Part shown: positions 42,641 through 56,813 of the stretch, one piece after another
Position numbering within the stretch: the stretch's first letter is position 1
How the letters are laid out: each line of letters begins with the position of its first letter
Source: Sthenelais limicola
Taxonomy: Eukaryota; Annelida; Polychaeta; Phyllodocida; Sigalionidae
Length of the DNA: 64,000 nucleotides
NCBI GenBank assembly: GCA_942159475.1
Contig: OW804096.1
Span: forward strand, 129,942,941-130,006,940
Direction: 5' to 3'
Notes under the pieces: generated by a model
The model's input: the letters and a program-made list of their open reading frames with translations, nothing else
The model's database searches: none
What the model was told of the DNA's origin: nothing
Made by a program: the position numbers and the translations under genes

Positions 42641-45600
42641 TAGCCACCGGAAAACCCTTCTCATCAAATACCGTAGGTTATCACTTGGCCGCATTCACTA
42701 TGCCTTTGTCTTAACTTTTCAGAAGAGGCGTGAAAACCGCTATCAAAATATATTTGTCATGACCATTTTTAACTGATAATTTGATTATCAAAGGCAATCA
42801 AAAAGCTTTGATTGGCAAAAAGGACAGGTCATTTGAAAGCGACTGATTACTTGGCCTAAAAAAGCACAGTTCCTCGTCAAAATTAAGTTTTGATGGTCCC
42901 CCTGGGAATCAATGATGACAGACGTACGGCCTTTGCCCTCAACCTACTTCAGTTTGTGACTGCCCCACCAGAGACCAACATCTGTGGATTTGCAAAATGA
43001 TATTTGTGTACTGCATTTATAGAAGCAATGTATGTCAATAAAGGATAAATCTGCGACAGATGAATCCAATAGAACGCTTTATCATCTGGGCATTGAGCTA
43101 ATTTTGCAAAACCTTTAAGTGAGGAATATTTGACAAAACAGAAGAAAGAACTTCCCATATTCATCAACACCCATGTACTCCATTATCTCCTGCTGCTTAA
43201 CCTTAAATGGTGCCCTTGGACCACTTCTGTTGTCCGTTAAGGCATAATTTATGGCGATCATTTTTTGGTCATGAACTAAAACAATTAGATCTCATTGATC
43301 GTCCTTATGCCCTGCAACGTTCCATTGTAAGGCGTTTTATTAGCCGTGGGACAAATCGCTCGTCGTCCCTACCTCCATTAAGTGGGCGTTTGCAAAATCA
43401 ATATGAGGCTATTTCTTGTTTCACACGTTTCATTATTTAAATTCATGATGCGCCCACATGGCTACGCATTGTTTGAATAACTGGTTCTAAATCATCCAAT
43501 ACAAAAGTATTATGGGCTGAGGAGCCAATCACACAGATGAAGGGTTGGCTTTATAGTTTGGTATCTCCTTTTTGAAGAGTACAAATTCCTTTAATAAGAG
43601 ATAACAACTGTACCACCTCTCTAAGTACTGCATTTCCTGGATTTATTGGCATTTGAGAATGGTACGTCCATTTAATGATGCAAAAGAACATACAATAGAC
43701 AAAGGTCATGAGGCCGACCTTCGGTTTAAACATCTATTCGAAGCGCTGCAGCTGCCCAGATACACATAAAACAATGGCTGGGATGCGAAATAATATTTTC
43801 AATACCTTACCAAAACATGCTGATATATGGGAAGATAGGGAAAATATCTTCAGTCCGTTCTCTTAAAATGCTTTGTTAGAGTTCCATCATTGCCAAAGCC
43901 ACACGTAATAAAATATTATTACATTTTCTACTTTTATATTGAGGTAAAATGACGGCGAGTGATGTGGGGAGTATGAGGAGTAGATCATTCTCACGAGCTG
44001 TCTCTCTTTTTGTTGTAGAGCAAAGTGATAATGACATTCTGCAACATCTCTTTACTGTTCATTTTAGGTACAGACAAATTACTTGCCATTTACTGGTGCA
44101 TCTCTCTCAGGAAAGTATGGCTATAAAGGCTGCAAGTCGATACATCTTGTATCTCAAGGTCTAACATCTATGTTACTTCGTTGTGAAGATTTGTAAAGTT
44201 GCCTCACAACAACTATATATATCTAGTAAATCTAAAGTGTACTTCTAGTTAGTAGTTATATTACCTAAATTGCATTTGTATCAGTAATGTTTCGTACAAT
44301 GAAATGTATCACCTAGTGAAATGTGTCACAAAATAAAACTGTTTAAAAAAAACATCTACATGAGGAGATGAATTAAAATTGCTTGCCCTTTAAATTGAAA
44401 TTAAAGTTCAGAATTCAGTAATAATGTTCGAATTCAATATCACTTAGATCTGTTTTTCATGCCTTACTTGTGGGTGTTGTCTCAGGATTCTAATCGGTGT
44501 TTTTGTTTCAAGTTTATATCGAAATACACCATGTCCCGATTTATGAGAAGAGATATATATCGAAATACTGGTGAATCATTTAGATATGTTTAGTCTTTAT
44601 GTACCTATATTTAATGCACTACCTCTCTTCTACGTTTGCCGTGAGCTAGTAAACCTGTCAACATCACTCGTTTCCTTGTAATAAGCCTTACCTATACTCG
44701 GAAGTGAGGGACATAACTCAGAGCAACAAACCACGGTAGGTGGCGTATCCATCAGCCAAACATCCACTGCTTATCCACGTTTGAAGGAAACATGAGTCAA
44801 AGGTGTGCGCCTTTGCTATTTTTGGACAACAATAAAAACTTCTTTCACCTCGTTCATTCTTTTCATAGCATCTCGAAAGTCATTGGTGTGAAATATTAAA
44901 GGCCATCCATTTTTCATACCCTTGCCAGATTTAAGTCTCTGTTTTGCCTCGAACGCACAGATGTTATTTGAAGGGGTCTAGGCCCTGTGGCCCTTGTGGA
45001 CAATTGATAGTATATCCGTCTGAATAGTTAATCTTAATGTCCCAAACATGATCAAAGGTGGTTCCGATTATAAATACTGGAACGATGCTCTCCATTGTTT
45101 CCCAATGGCTATACAATAAAGATTGTCGGAGTATTTATACATTCGGGGAAGATATTTAGTTTGTCGTCATCCGATTTATATTATTCTAATCATTACATCG
45201 ACGCCAAAGAAATGTTAAATTTTAGAATGCCTGAGCTTAGGTTAATATTCTAGATGTATAGGTGAACACACCCAACAAGCCAAAGCTCAGCTCTTGGCTT
45301 TAGCCTTTGCGTAGGTTTGTGTTATTCCATGTATGGTATAGTGATGTCTGTGTGGTATAATATATGTGTATGAGAGGTCGCTGTTCCCATGCCATTATGT
45401 CTATTAGTCTCTGGGTATTTCTCTGCGCAGTGTGCATTATCCAGAGCCATGTCAAGACAAAAGGCCAAGCCCCAAACCATATAAGCCCTAATAGGCATAG
45501 GAGCCTTAATGGACGGATGGATGAGATTCACAGTGGTCAAGTATAGTGCAAGTAGTGCATGGAGACATAAAGCTCACTTTTACCAAAGGAGTCATGTTTA

Positions 45601-48600
45601 AATGTTAACACTAATATTCGCCAAACTGGAGTAGAGGGGATAAATGAGAAAGGGAGAGATGGTGCTGCTTTATTTAACATAATTGTTAAAGGGAATGTTT
45701 CCTATAAAAACCTTACCGCAGGACGCCTGCTTTCTTTAGACTGACACTGACTTCATTTTAGTTGTATTATTTCTTTGTAAACTTAACACATTAATATTTT
45801 CCTAATTTCCACATGTTCACAATTGTCCCAGTTAGATAGGAAGTACAAGTACATCTCAAATACAGAATTTCAGTCTATACATACTGTGGAATGTGAAATT
45901 GAACTTGAAAGGATTTAAAGAAAGAACAAAGATACATTATCAATATGGAATTTACTTGATATGTATTACGGAAAAACGAATTCATGAATGATAGGGGATC
46001 TATACTCAGTCCCATACGGCTAGCCCTAGTACATTCCTCTGAGAGATGTGAGTTAACTGATGTGTCTACCCTGTCCTACTGCCAAGGGAATCAAGTGATA
46101 ACCAGAATCGAGATACAATGGCTAGTGGCAGAAGCCTTTGTCACAGCCAAGTCATTTGGACCTCCCATGCAATACCTCGGCCTTCCCGTGTACTATATGA
46201 AATATCGATGTGATAAAATCCTATATTATTTTGCATATTGGTGTTATTAGTCTTGGACACACAAGGTTATGTGAATTACTTACCATGGGTTTACCAGAAA
46301 TAGTTTGGCAATTGTTGCCAGTTTTGTTCATGTTTGGCTTGCAGTACTGAATTGGCGTTGGAAGTATGTGCATACATGTACCAGTGCCGTTAGCCTTAAT
46401 ACACAGGATCACAGATTGTATAGGGATATAAATAAAATCATATAATCCATTTAAATAATTACAGATTAACAATTGACTTAAATCAGAAATCATTGAATAT
46501 GCCCAACTAATTAAAAAAGTATATAGGATGGAGTTCTCGTTTATGGTATTTTCTCGGACATAGTCATATCCTTCAGTAGGTTTCAAAATAAAGATACCAT
46601 TTAAAAGACGCGATCGGGAGGTCCGTCTGATCAGGAATGATGCAAAGTAGATCAATCTGAAACGGGTTATAGCAGGCTTCTTTTTTAAAAAGCCATTGAT
46701 GACTGATGTAATTAATGTAATTAAAAAGTTACCATTTTGATCAGTCCGATAGAAAAAGTCAAGTATCAGAGCCAGTCCCAGCACAATCAACCTTATCTTT
46801 GCAAAACACTCCCTCAATTTGAATAGGAGCGCTTCTTATACAAAAATAAACCTTGATTGCCTGGGTTCGGCGATACCACGCTCCCAAGAATGAACTACTA
46901 GTAGCTCTGATACAGAAGCTGATAGTGATACTGGATGGAGAAAAACCTCTCAGTGTACTTCATTAAAAGTGCACAGGTTGGCCTTTTTACACTGTCGTAC
47001 ATATTCTATTCCTTTCATTTATAATACAGTGTCCATAATTGTATGATCAATACTCTAGCACAAAACTTTATAATACATACCAACAGATGCAGTCAATTTT
47101 TCGAGGGCTGTCAACCGTTAATAATTTATTATTTATTATTACTACTCCCACCACTAATGTAAATTGATGGACCATGCGCAAAGCATTGCTAAATGTTAAC
47201 TCAAAATATTGCTAGTCGCCATCTGAATCACTACGAAAATCCAGTCATTTATATTTGTTGGGTCTGACCTGAATGCCTGGGGTTGGGCTGTGTCACCAAA
47301 GGCCCCGGTGGAGATGGCCAAACTGAAGCTCCGTCCATTTCTGTCCCGGTTCAGCTGCTTTTAGTACGTAAGGACATTATTAATTTATCTGGGTCTTAAT
47401 GGCTATGTACCCTTGGGCCATTGGATTATTTACAATTCACTTTACATGGTGGGACAGTTATTGGTTTGGGAGTATAAGACATTTGCTGGGAAAATCCATT
47501 TTTTCAATTCAAATCCCTGGTGTTTTGATTATGCTCAGAAACCTAGATGTCAACATAGAAGTGCTTAATAATTAACGTCCCACCTCGATTGGTAAGGTCT
47601 TCTGTAATAAATGTACACGGAGATTAAAAGTTAATGATGTTGATGATGAATATGGAGGATATACGTTTGGAAACTGTTTAGGCAATAATTAGTGTGTTAA
47701 TTAAATCATTCCAAGAGAAAGGTTCCTATAATTATTCTGTACTATATACGAATATCCTAAAAGGCTTGGGTATCTATAGACTGCCTGCCTATCATTTGTT
47801 TGTAACCTGACCAAAGGTTACTGGGAAAGGTCATCAATCCCCTTCAATGTCTAGCATGTGAAGTCAGTGACATGCTGCTCTTGACCGAATCTCTCTATGC
47901 CGACTCGACTATAGGCATTAAGGTCGGTTCAATGATTTTGATGTATAGCTTGCAGATCAACCCTTGTACGGCACCCATATGGATCATCTGGGGAAAAAGA
48001 AGAATAATCGTACCCATCCACACGCGAATATAATTACTGGAGAAACTGTATGAAGGTCTGAAGATAGATGTTTTCTATTCTATTAGAATAATTTTGTTAG
48101 TCTCTGTTGTTCATAATTTTAATAGTCCTTTTGTATGCTAAACCGAGGATCATGTAAATCCTGAATTTGGTGGAGTGTCAGAGCCGTTGGTATCAATTAA
48201 TGATATGTCGTTTTACAATAAAACATGACTGTGAGATGTAATGCAATGAACGCTTCCTTTGGATTTCTGATCATTAATTATACATGTGCTAATAGGATGA
48301 CTTTACCCGAGTACATCTTGTAGCCTATGATTGTTTCATTATATGGACAACATTCATTCCAATATCTTTTATTCAACTTCTTTAATCAGGCTTTGATTTA
48401 CATTAACATCAGGTTGACATAACATATAATTTATTTCTTAACCCCAGCTCACTTATAACTTCAAGGAGATACCAGCATAGCAATTTGTATAGCCCTTTCC
48501 CAGGATCGTCTGTAAAATATATCAAGAGATAATATTACTGTGATACATCAGGTGCCTGCAAGCATTTCTCTCTCAATGATATAACCTAAACATAATATAA

Positions 48601-50748
48601 CCTGGTCATCTACTGGGAGAGATACTTTACTAGCATACAAACACGTGAATCCCTTACCATTTCTGAATGTTTTCTGGCTCACGCTTATACAGCAGAAATG
48701 GCCGACAATAAAAGGACGCCGTACACTATTTCATCCCATTATACTGCCACATTCTGGTGGCAAACCCATGAGTAATAATGGTCCAGAGACGTGACAAGCG
48801 GGACTCGTTGCACCAAACTGATACCGTGTCCACCGTGTTACCTATCTCATACACTAAGAAAACGAGGAAACAAATACAATGGCTGGACATTGTTCCCTGT
48901 TTGGCAAGACAAAACCTGAGGCATTTCATGGAGGAATATAAAGTTGCCGGAATAGATCAATAAAAAGGCGGTGTTATTTATCATAACGTTATGCAACATA
49001 TCTCTAAATATACTAATAATTATAGCATCTTTGATACCTCAGTGGTATTCACATGTCCAATACATTTAACATGTAGCAAGAGCAAGATAATGCAATTAGC
49101 TTTACAAATCGTTTTTATTGCTTCCTTTGTTATAAGTTTTATATATGGCACTTCCAATAGAGATGCTTCTAATTTGCCAACATTTGCAATCCTTTAAAGT
49201 CCATGCACTTCTCCATTCAACTTTATATTTACCCTTCCTAATACAGAGTTTTCTTGTGCTCTGCCGTACGGATACTTGGGGCAAAACAGGACAGTAGAAC
49301 CATCAAGGAATGGTGTAGACAAAAACGCTAATGCCTGTTTTTGTTTTGTCCCGAGGCTGATTTCGTCTGGAGCCCTTTCCTTGATTTGCTAATTACGTGA
49401 ATCGTAGTGCGGAGATCCTAGTAAATTTATCCGCCAGTAATTACGCTGTCACTTCCGGCAATGAACAGCCTTTTCTCTTCGCTTAAAATTGATTTATTCT
49501 TCTCTGTATGTGTTATAGGACTGGGGAATTATCTCAGCGCCCTGGCCTATAATACCGAAGTCCGGGCAGCTCATATAATTTCCTTTGCTCACTCTGATCT
49601 AGTAGAACCAGAGGGATTTTTTTTTACGATCGGTCCATCTACAGATTTACTGCAAAATGCTGATTCTTACCCCAATTTGCTCATTATAAATCAAGGCCTT
49701 TGTTACTCGAGTAGTTATCTTTGGTCTAGGAAAGGTTTATATTACTGTTCACCAAGCATTTATTGGAGGAGGCGGGTGCTAGATGATCCCTCTGTAAGGA
49801 TGGTGAATATCGCCTGATAACTTTCTTTCTTTGACTAACCGACATTTCTATTGCTGTTGTTAACAACATAGCTTGAACAGTGCTCTCTTTTCTTATTTGT
49901 ATCCAGACTGCTTACACAGTGAATAAATTCATGAATGCCAATAACATGTCATTATATATAAATCAAATCTGTTACCGGACACCAACCCAACAGACTGAAT
50001 TAACGAATATCTCATTTTATTTCTGTTGGTACGATTAATAAAATTCAACGTGAGGAAAGCCCTGAGCTCCTATTGATTCCGTAGAGATTGCCCAGAAGCA
50101 ACATTGGACACAATTCCCAAACATGATGCTATTTATGTTGTTTACACCAATGAGATCCAGGAGGTTTTTAAATCAAAGTCGACTTCTGGTATCTACGGTT
50201 ACCATGCCCTTCCTCCTCATGACCTTGACTGAAACCAGTAGAGTAAAATATCTGAATGCAAAAAAACTCTAATATTTCTGTTGATCAATACAGTTTCAAA
50301 GTCCAGGAAGGGTACGTTTTGTATGTACTGCATTGTTTATAATGTCTTACATTATAATTACGAAGTGCTTTGTTCAAATACCCCATCTACTCTGCTACAT
50401 TGTATGTGATATGTCTATAGTGTTTAGGAAAGATACCGTTAGATATAAACTGGTATGTAGTTGCCTGCAATACCATAATAAATACCAGAGATTCCGTTCG
50501 TGTGATGGTATTGTAAGTTGCTATATTTGTCTTAAGCCATTCAAGGCCAGGTTTATTTCACAAGATAAAAGCTATTGATAACTAGCCATTATTTATTCCC
50601 ATAGGCAGATGGTGGCGGGTATTAGTAGCCACAATACCTGATAGGGATGGGGAGTGTTGTGATTTAATCACGGGAATAGATGGTTGTCGCTAATTACCGC
50701 AGTCACTGAATCGTCCCACACATTTCCCTAAGGGACAGTATTGTTGTC

Positions 50749-50774
50749 GGTGATAAATATATATATTTATCACC
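50749..50774. repeat. Perfect 26-bp palindrome
   Basis: GGTGATAAATATA is followed immediately by its reverse complement. The symmetry ends at both sides. The AT-rich centre makes this the kind of palindrome found by chance in AT-rich DNA, but the arms are exact. Confidence 0.8.
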
Positions 50775-53577
50775 AGGCTAGATGTTACGGGCTTTATATT
50801 AGCTACATTTGTGACCGATGATTGGACAGTGCTTGTGCCTAGAGTAGAGAGGGACGGGTTTTTTAATAGAGGTATACGAATAATGTATGCATACTATAAT
50901 ACCCGAGGAGATACTCGACTTCAAAGGGTCAAGGGGAAGACGATTAGATGAGAGGGAAAAGCTTATCATTGCTCTTCCACAAGTCTTGCATTCTATTTGA
51001 ATATCAGTTTGGCTACTGACCATAATATAACATTTACTATTTAATTCGCCACAATCCTTATGCCTCGTGTTCCTTTACTTGACATAAACTAGTGCTAATT
51101 ATCACCGAGCATTGGGCAGTGGGTGAGCCAATTTACTTAATTTTCCTATTCTAGTACTCTTCGGACTAAGTGATCTCATTAGCTGACCAATTGTATTCGC
51201 ATGAGCAGGGCATTTGGCCTCATGTAATGTACATGTCGGATCACGCCTATCGTAAATTCAGAAAAGGTGTAAGCCGTATTCAAACCATTACACATAAGAA
51301 CTGGTATTGCGGCATAAGGCATTTAGTGCACTGGAAATTTGATTTGTTAAATCAATTACACCGAGCGTCCTCCTCTAACCATTTCCAGTATTGTTACCGA
51401 TAATGAGGCAACCCTTGTTTATCTGTCTCTGTAGTATTCTCGGGAAGAGAGTAACGGTAGTTTGCCAAGTAAACACCAAGAAGGAGATGTCTTCTGCGAC
51501 TGCATGAGGCATATAACCTCTCACATTTAATAGACATTTTACTGAGAAATAGAACGACAACAGCCATTCCAGTAGATTATAGAGGTACGTGTACAGTCGT
51601 GAGGATTGATATTGCCAGAAGCCTACAATGTAACCGCCCACCAAGAGATCACCATATTTTAGACTATTTTCATAGAGATGTCCTTGTTTGACAGAAGCCC
51701 CGTGAATACCATTACATTATTGTCATCGAGCAGTATACATGTGCATGTTTGGCAGTAATTCTATGAAGACCATGTCATGTTTCCCTTAGCATGTAAACAT
51801 GCATGACAGCAAAAGAGACCCTTGTTGGAGATGATTGTGATTTGCGATTTGCAGGGTTTGGATTATTCCTCATTGGATTCCAAACACGCCTTTTGTTAAG
51901 GTACAACCACCATTCCATGGGTATACAAAGCAAATAAACGTGTTGCCTTCGTCATAAGGTTGAAGGTGAACACTAACATTCCAAACCTTAACAATTTATT
52001 GTCTGGTTAATTCGACCCCATGAGATCCACATTTCGAGCTTTCGAATCAAACCAGAGTGAAAAATAAATTTACTATTGATATCACTAAATCATTCTATGA
52101 ATGAATGAATGAACAAGAATTAAAGATAAAATACATAATGAAGAAAATTACATCATAATATCTTCTCAAGATTAAGCTGATTAGCTAATAATTCTTTTTA
52201 TATATTGCAATTCCCAGTAAGAAAATGCATTTCGAAGTGGAAAGCATACATTAATCATGTAAGCATTTGAGGCATTCATGTCTTATTCGATTCTCTTTAC
52301 CCGTGATAATTGGCAAATTCATCACCTTCGTGAGGGACCACCATTAGGGAAGTTCTAATTCATTGAACATGTTGGAAAATTGTGAAACTATTGTTCCATA
52401 GTGAAAAAATGGGGTAATCAAACTTGATTGGAGCAGGTATTGCGGAGGCACTATTCATAACCTAATGAAAGAAATTACCAATATTTATGAGGGTATGGTC
52501 GCCCTTAAATCATTCCCTCTGTATCGAAGTGGCCATTACTCTCATGCAGGTAGGAAAATATAACTCTACCAGGTATGAATAATCTCTCCCAGAGTTGGAC
52601 AGAAAATATGATATTAAACTTGATATTCCTGTATCTATAAAGCTATTATGTAATTTTGAAAAAATAAATTTTGAACAAGATCTGCCTTGATCGGTTGTTT
52701 ATTTCGTTTTGATGTTTGCCGTTCACCAAGGTGGCACAAATACATTTGTTTAGCGACGTGCAGATGTTACAGATTGCCATGTAGGCAGTTATATGGTAAA
52801 GGTCGGTTCCTAAGTACTTGGGTATCAACACCATTTCTAGTTTCTTCTTTTAGAGGTATAGGTTTGATTGGGAAGGACTTGGTTGGATGAGAGCCTCAGT
52901 CACTTTTCACATAAATGATTTATTCATACTTTACAAAATGCCCTTCTCAAGTAGCAGTTAGAGCTGTTACCGAGCTCTTAGTAGTTAGGTCAGGTGACTT
53001 GGAAGTCTGGTATATGACTTGGTTAATCTCATAGAAACAAACTCCCTAGCGCTTTGAATGATTATGGATGCTGGAACAGGGGCTGTTTTTGTATGTTATA
53101 AATGATAAGGAGCAGGAAAGGAGCCGGGAGGAACGCCAGTCATTAAAGGGTGGAGTAAAAGGTAGGCCTAGGAGGTGGTGTTGTAAGCTGTCATTAATAG
53201 GGTTGAAGTTTGGAGATACCCAGTGGCGCAATTACGGTCAACGCTGCTATTGGAGTTTTTCGTATATTCAATTCATTACTAAATAATAGAGATGGTGATG
53301 TAGAATAAGTATGCATAAACGATATATTCGGCACTCCATCCTTGGATCAGTATACAGTGAAGGTATCTAGGACATTGTCCTCATATATATATAATTATCT
53401 TGATATGCTAAGGCGTATCTACAATCTCTTCATTATTATGCAATATTTTATTTTATTATCCATCAATATTCAGATTTTACATTTATATAGCTTCATAATT
53501 ATGTATACATATAGATGGATCTGGTCTGCTGACATACACATATATTCTAAAACAATCGTATAGTCATTTAAACATAA

Positions 53578-53595
53578 TTTTTTTTTTTTTTTTTT
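53578..53595 (-). other. LINE poly(A) tail
   Basis: Eighteen T on the + strand form the 3' poly(A) of the - strand LINE. An AATAAA-type hexamer on the - strand overlaps its start (53593-53598). Confidence 0.85.
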
Positions 53596-53966
53596 ATTAC
53601 AAAATGGCCAAACAGTTACATTCATTTTCATTTACAAAAAATACGCGTGTCCACCCGGTGGATGTTTTCCTGCGTTGCCTACAACCTTTATCGTTTACAT
53701 CTGTAATTTAAACATTGTTATAATATTATACGTTATCCACTATAGTTACGTTTATACAATCATTCCTATATATTTACCTCAATACAAGTGACAAACATTC
53801 TTACTCGTTCTTCTCAATATATTCATTTTCGTATCATGCCGTTATATATATATGCAACAAGACTGATCCAGGCTTTAACTCTATGCTGTTAGTAATTAAT
53901 CGCCTAGCCCTTATGAGGGCTGTATCTAAAAATATGGGATTGATTAAAAACTGCTATTCGCAGCAT
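53596..53966 (-). other. LINE 3' UTR
   Basis: About 370 bases separate the ORF2 stop from the poly(A). There is no ORF. A CATCCACCGGGTGGAC-type short inverted repeat is near 53650-53666 and could fold into a stem recognised by the RT, which is an inference. Confidence 0.6.
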
Positions 53967-56813
53967 CTAGACAATATTTTCTTCAAATCTCAACCAATAC
54001 AGGTCCTTCAGTTTTTCACCAAAACCCCTTGCGTCCTCACAATTCCGAATTTGTTCCGGTAAATTATTCCAAATACCAATACCTCTATAGAAGCTACTCT
54101 TCTTCATCCTTTCAGACCTAGGTAAAAAGGTTTTAAATAAAATTCCTCTTTTCCCTCGCAGTTCTTTCACTCTTGGTCCAAGGTCAATATATTTTCTTTT
54201 CTTCCTATACAGGGTTTTTATGAGAGCGATTTCTCTACGATAATTTAGAGGTAGTATTTTCCCCTTTTTTTGTAGCTCTTTTTTTGACATATCCCATCCA
54301 AATGATAGTCTCAGGGCTCTAAAGATTGTTTTTTGTAACTTGTCCTGTATTCCCAGTCTACTATTCATTATTATAGGGCTTGCATATTCAGCCAAAGGTA
54401 GTACATACGTCTTACATAGTAGCCAGCAGATATCACTATTTAAAAATTTTCTTCGTTTACTTATTCCTGCTAAAGTCCACTTTGCCCTTGCGACCATATT
54501 ACTTGCCTGAATATTCATACTCAACTTATCGTCGATTGTTACCCCTAAATATTTGAATGTATGGACGCGCTCTATGGTCTCATTATCACATCTCAGAGTA
54601 ATATTCTCATCATTCCTACTTTTGCTGAAAATCTGATATTTGGTCTTTTTTCTATTAAGAACCAACCCATTACGCTCGCACCATTTACTATATGTATTTA
54701 TCGCAAACTGTGCTTTTGTGGTCAATTCTTCGATACCCTTCGCCATTACTGTAATTACAGCGTCATCAGCGAATAAAATTAGCTTACCACCGAAATCAAT
54801 CTGACCCAGATCATTGCAAAAGATTAAAAACATTAGGGGCCCAAGAATACTTCCTTGGGGTACCCCGTTTGGTACATACTGATTCGATGAACATAACTTT
54901 TTTTGTTTTAAAAACTGTTGTCTGTCGCTAAGGAAATCCTTCAACAGCCCACACAAATTTGGTCCCATTCCCATCGAGTTTAGCTTTTTCAGGAATAAGG
55001 CATGTGATACCGTATTGAATGCCTTCCGGATATCAAAATATATGGAGAGACATTTGTTATTCGTATCTAAATTCTCAAAGATTCCTTCCAAGTTTTCGTG
55101 GATAGCCCCTAGTGTCGAGCAATTTTTCCTAAACCCGTATTGGGCTTCAGTAAAAAAGTTTGATTCTTCTAAATAATTATACAGGCGATCATATACCAAT
55201 CTTTCGATTATCTTGCTCATGGTTGGTACTATAGTGATAGCTCTAACATTATCTAGATTTCTTACATCTCCTTGCTTCGGCAACAATTTTATCGCTGACA
55301 CTTTCCATTGTGATGGAATTTTTCTGTTCAATATACAGCTATTTAACAACTCAGTAAAATACTTAGGATTGTTTCTTAACGCTATACATAGCATGGTATT
55401 ATCGATATCTGCAATTCCAGAACTCTTGTGTACCTTTATCTTTGCTATTTCTTGGGTCACTTCATTCACAGTGAGGTCATTGATAATATCAAATACTACC
55501 GGTACATTATTAGCATTATCCCCAATTGTCACAATATTCTCGTTTCCCAATTGGGCGAAATATCTATTAGCATACTCAAGTGCTGGTAAGTCTGTTATCA
55601 GAGACCCATCACAATAGAATTCGTTCAAGTCTTCATTACTTACATCCTTGTTACCATATATTTTATTGATGTTTTTCCAAAATCCTCTCGGATTATGTTT
55701 ATCTCTCTCAACTGCTGCTATTAAACATTCTCTCTTTTTCTTACGGATAAGCTTTGTTACACTGACCCGCAACTTTTTGGCTTCAATAACCTGATCTTTA
55801 TTATTGTTGCGCTTAGCTTTGCTGAAAGTCTCGTCCCTTTGTTTGATCATATCTTTCACCTCTTGGTCTATATAGGTTTGGGTTTTATATTTAATACGCA
55901 CCCTTATTCTCTTTGAGGATTGTTCAATACATTCTCTTATATCAGAGACGAAGCCATTCCAGCTACTATTTATATCTCTATTCACATTGATATCATACTC
56001 ATTTACTCTCTGACACAAATTTGTTTTAAATTCTCTATGTGTCCTTTCTCTACCTGTCTGGACCCATTTGTATTCACGGTCTTTCAGACTTATTTTTGTC
56101 TTAACGTTTATCACACAGCTAACAGGAAAGTGATCGGATATATGTACTTTATGTATGGTTCCCTGTGATAAGGTCATATTGCTACATATAACATCAAGCA
56201 TCGTTGCTGAATTCAATGTCACTCGTGTACACCCCTTCACCGCTAGACCCAGGTTATATCTTTGCATTAGATCGTTCCATTTTGCAGCCTGGTTATTCGT
56301 ACAACTCAGGTCGATATTAATATCTCCCAGTAACATTATACGTCTCTTACGTCTATTCAAGGTACCTAAAATGTTAGTCAGACATTCCATAAATCTGTCA
56401 ATGGATCCGGAGGGCCGGCGGTAGACATTCACCAGTGCAAAGTTCCCCCAATTACCTATCTTCAAAGAGAGCACCTGAACCTCAATATCTATATTACAAG
56501 TATTCATACCTTCAATTCCCTTGTTGCTAACAGATATTCCATTCTTGATGTACACAGCCAGGCCTCCACCCTTTTCGGAAGTATTATTTATAATTCTATC
56601 TTGCCGGTATATGGTATATCCTTCGTGAGACACATACGAATTTCTGACGTGTTCGCTTAACCACGTTTCACATAGTGCTATAACGTGATACCCTTTACTC
56701 ATAAGACATTCCTGCACCTGTTCAAAATTAGAAACAAGGCTCCTACAGTTATAGGTTACGATTGATTGGCCCATTCGATTGGGGTTTTGATTACATTCAA
56801 ATCTATCAGCCAT
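53967..56813 (-). CDS. LINE ORF2: endonuclease-reverse transcriptase, 948 aa
   Basis: This protein nicks the target and copies the element RNA (target-primed reverse transcription). The N-terminal endonuclease/exonuclease/phosphatase-type domain (about 14-240) has NCRS near residue 23, catalytic E49 (CETW), D164 (LLGDINID) and S-D227-H228. The reverse transcriptase (about 430-740) carries IKLLPKQGD, QYGFRKNCST, FDIRKAFNTVSH, GVPQGSILGPLMF and F681-A-D683-D684. The C-terminal part ends with the GIGIWNNLPEQIRN pattern common in CR1/L2-like elements, and there is no RNase H. The ATG at 56813 is the first in the frame and lies 389 bases downstream of the ORF1 stop, so translation must reinitiate or use an internal route. 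The frame has no stop or frameshift. Confidence 0.95.
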   Translation of the reverse strand: MADRFECNQNPNRMGQSIVTYNCRSLVSNFEQVQECLMSKGYHVIALCETWLSEHVRNSYVSHEGYTIYRQDRIINNTSEKGGGLAVYIKNGISVSNKGIEGMNTCNIDIEVQVLSLKIGNWGNFALVNVYRRPSGSIDRFMECLTNILGTLNRRKRRIMLLGDINIDLSCTNNQAAKWNDLMQRYNLGLAVKGCTRVTLNSATMLDVICSNMTLSQGTIHKVHISDHFPVSCVINVKTKISLKDREYKWVQTGRERTHREFKTNLCQRVNEYDINVNRDINSSWNGFVSDIRECIEQSSKRIRVRIKYKTQTYIDQEVKDMIKQRDETFSKAKRNNNKDQVIEAKKLRVSVTKLIRKKKRECLIAAVERDKHNPRGFWKNINKIYGNKDVSNEDLNEFYCDGSLITDLPALEYANRYFAQLGNENIVTIGDNANNVPVVFDIINDLTVNEVTQEIAKIKVHKSSGIADIDNTMLCIALRNNPKYFTELLNSCILNRKIPSQWKVSAIKLLPKQGDVRNLDNVRAITIVPTMSKIIERLVYDRLYNYLEESNFFTEAQYGFRKNCSTLGAIHENLEGIFENLDTNNKCLSIYFDIRKAFNTVSHALFLKKLNSMGMGPNLCGLLKDFLSDRQQFLKQKKLCSSNQYVPNGVPQGSILGPLMFLIFCNDLGQIDFGGKLILFADDAVITVMAKGIEELTTKAQFAINTYSKWCERNGLVLNRKKTKYQIFSKSRNDENITLRCDNETIERVHTFKYLGVTIDDKLSMNIQASNMVARAKWTLAGISKRRKFLNSDICWLLCKTYVLPLAEYASPIIMNSRLGIQDKLQKTIFRALRLSFGWDMSKKELQKKGKILPLNYRREIALIKTLYRKKRKYIDLGPRVKELRGKRGILFKTFLPRSERMKKSSFYRGIGIWNNLPEQIRNCEDARGFGEKLKDLYWLRFEENIV

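Larger units (their letters stand above)
37544..53577. other. Host intergenic or intronic DNA, no gene recognised
   Basis: Sixteen kilobases of AT-rich sequence show no recognisable coding domain, tRNA or transposon ORF. The longest frame is about 198 codons on the - strand (46221-46817). It opens at TTG, is rich in I, L, N and S, and has no family resemblance, so it is not called. Local features are an inverted and repeated GTCCAGGGGAA-type motif (42241-42640), a perfect 26-bp palindrome (50749-50774) and small GAAT and CACT microsatellites (about 52097 and 39322). Confidence 0.45.
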
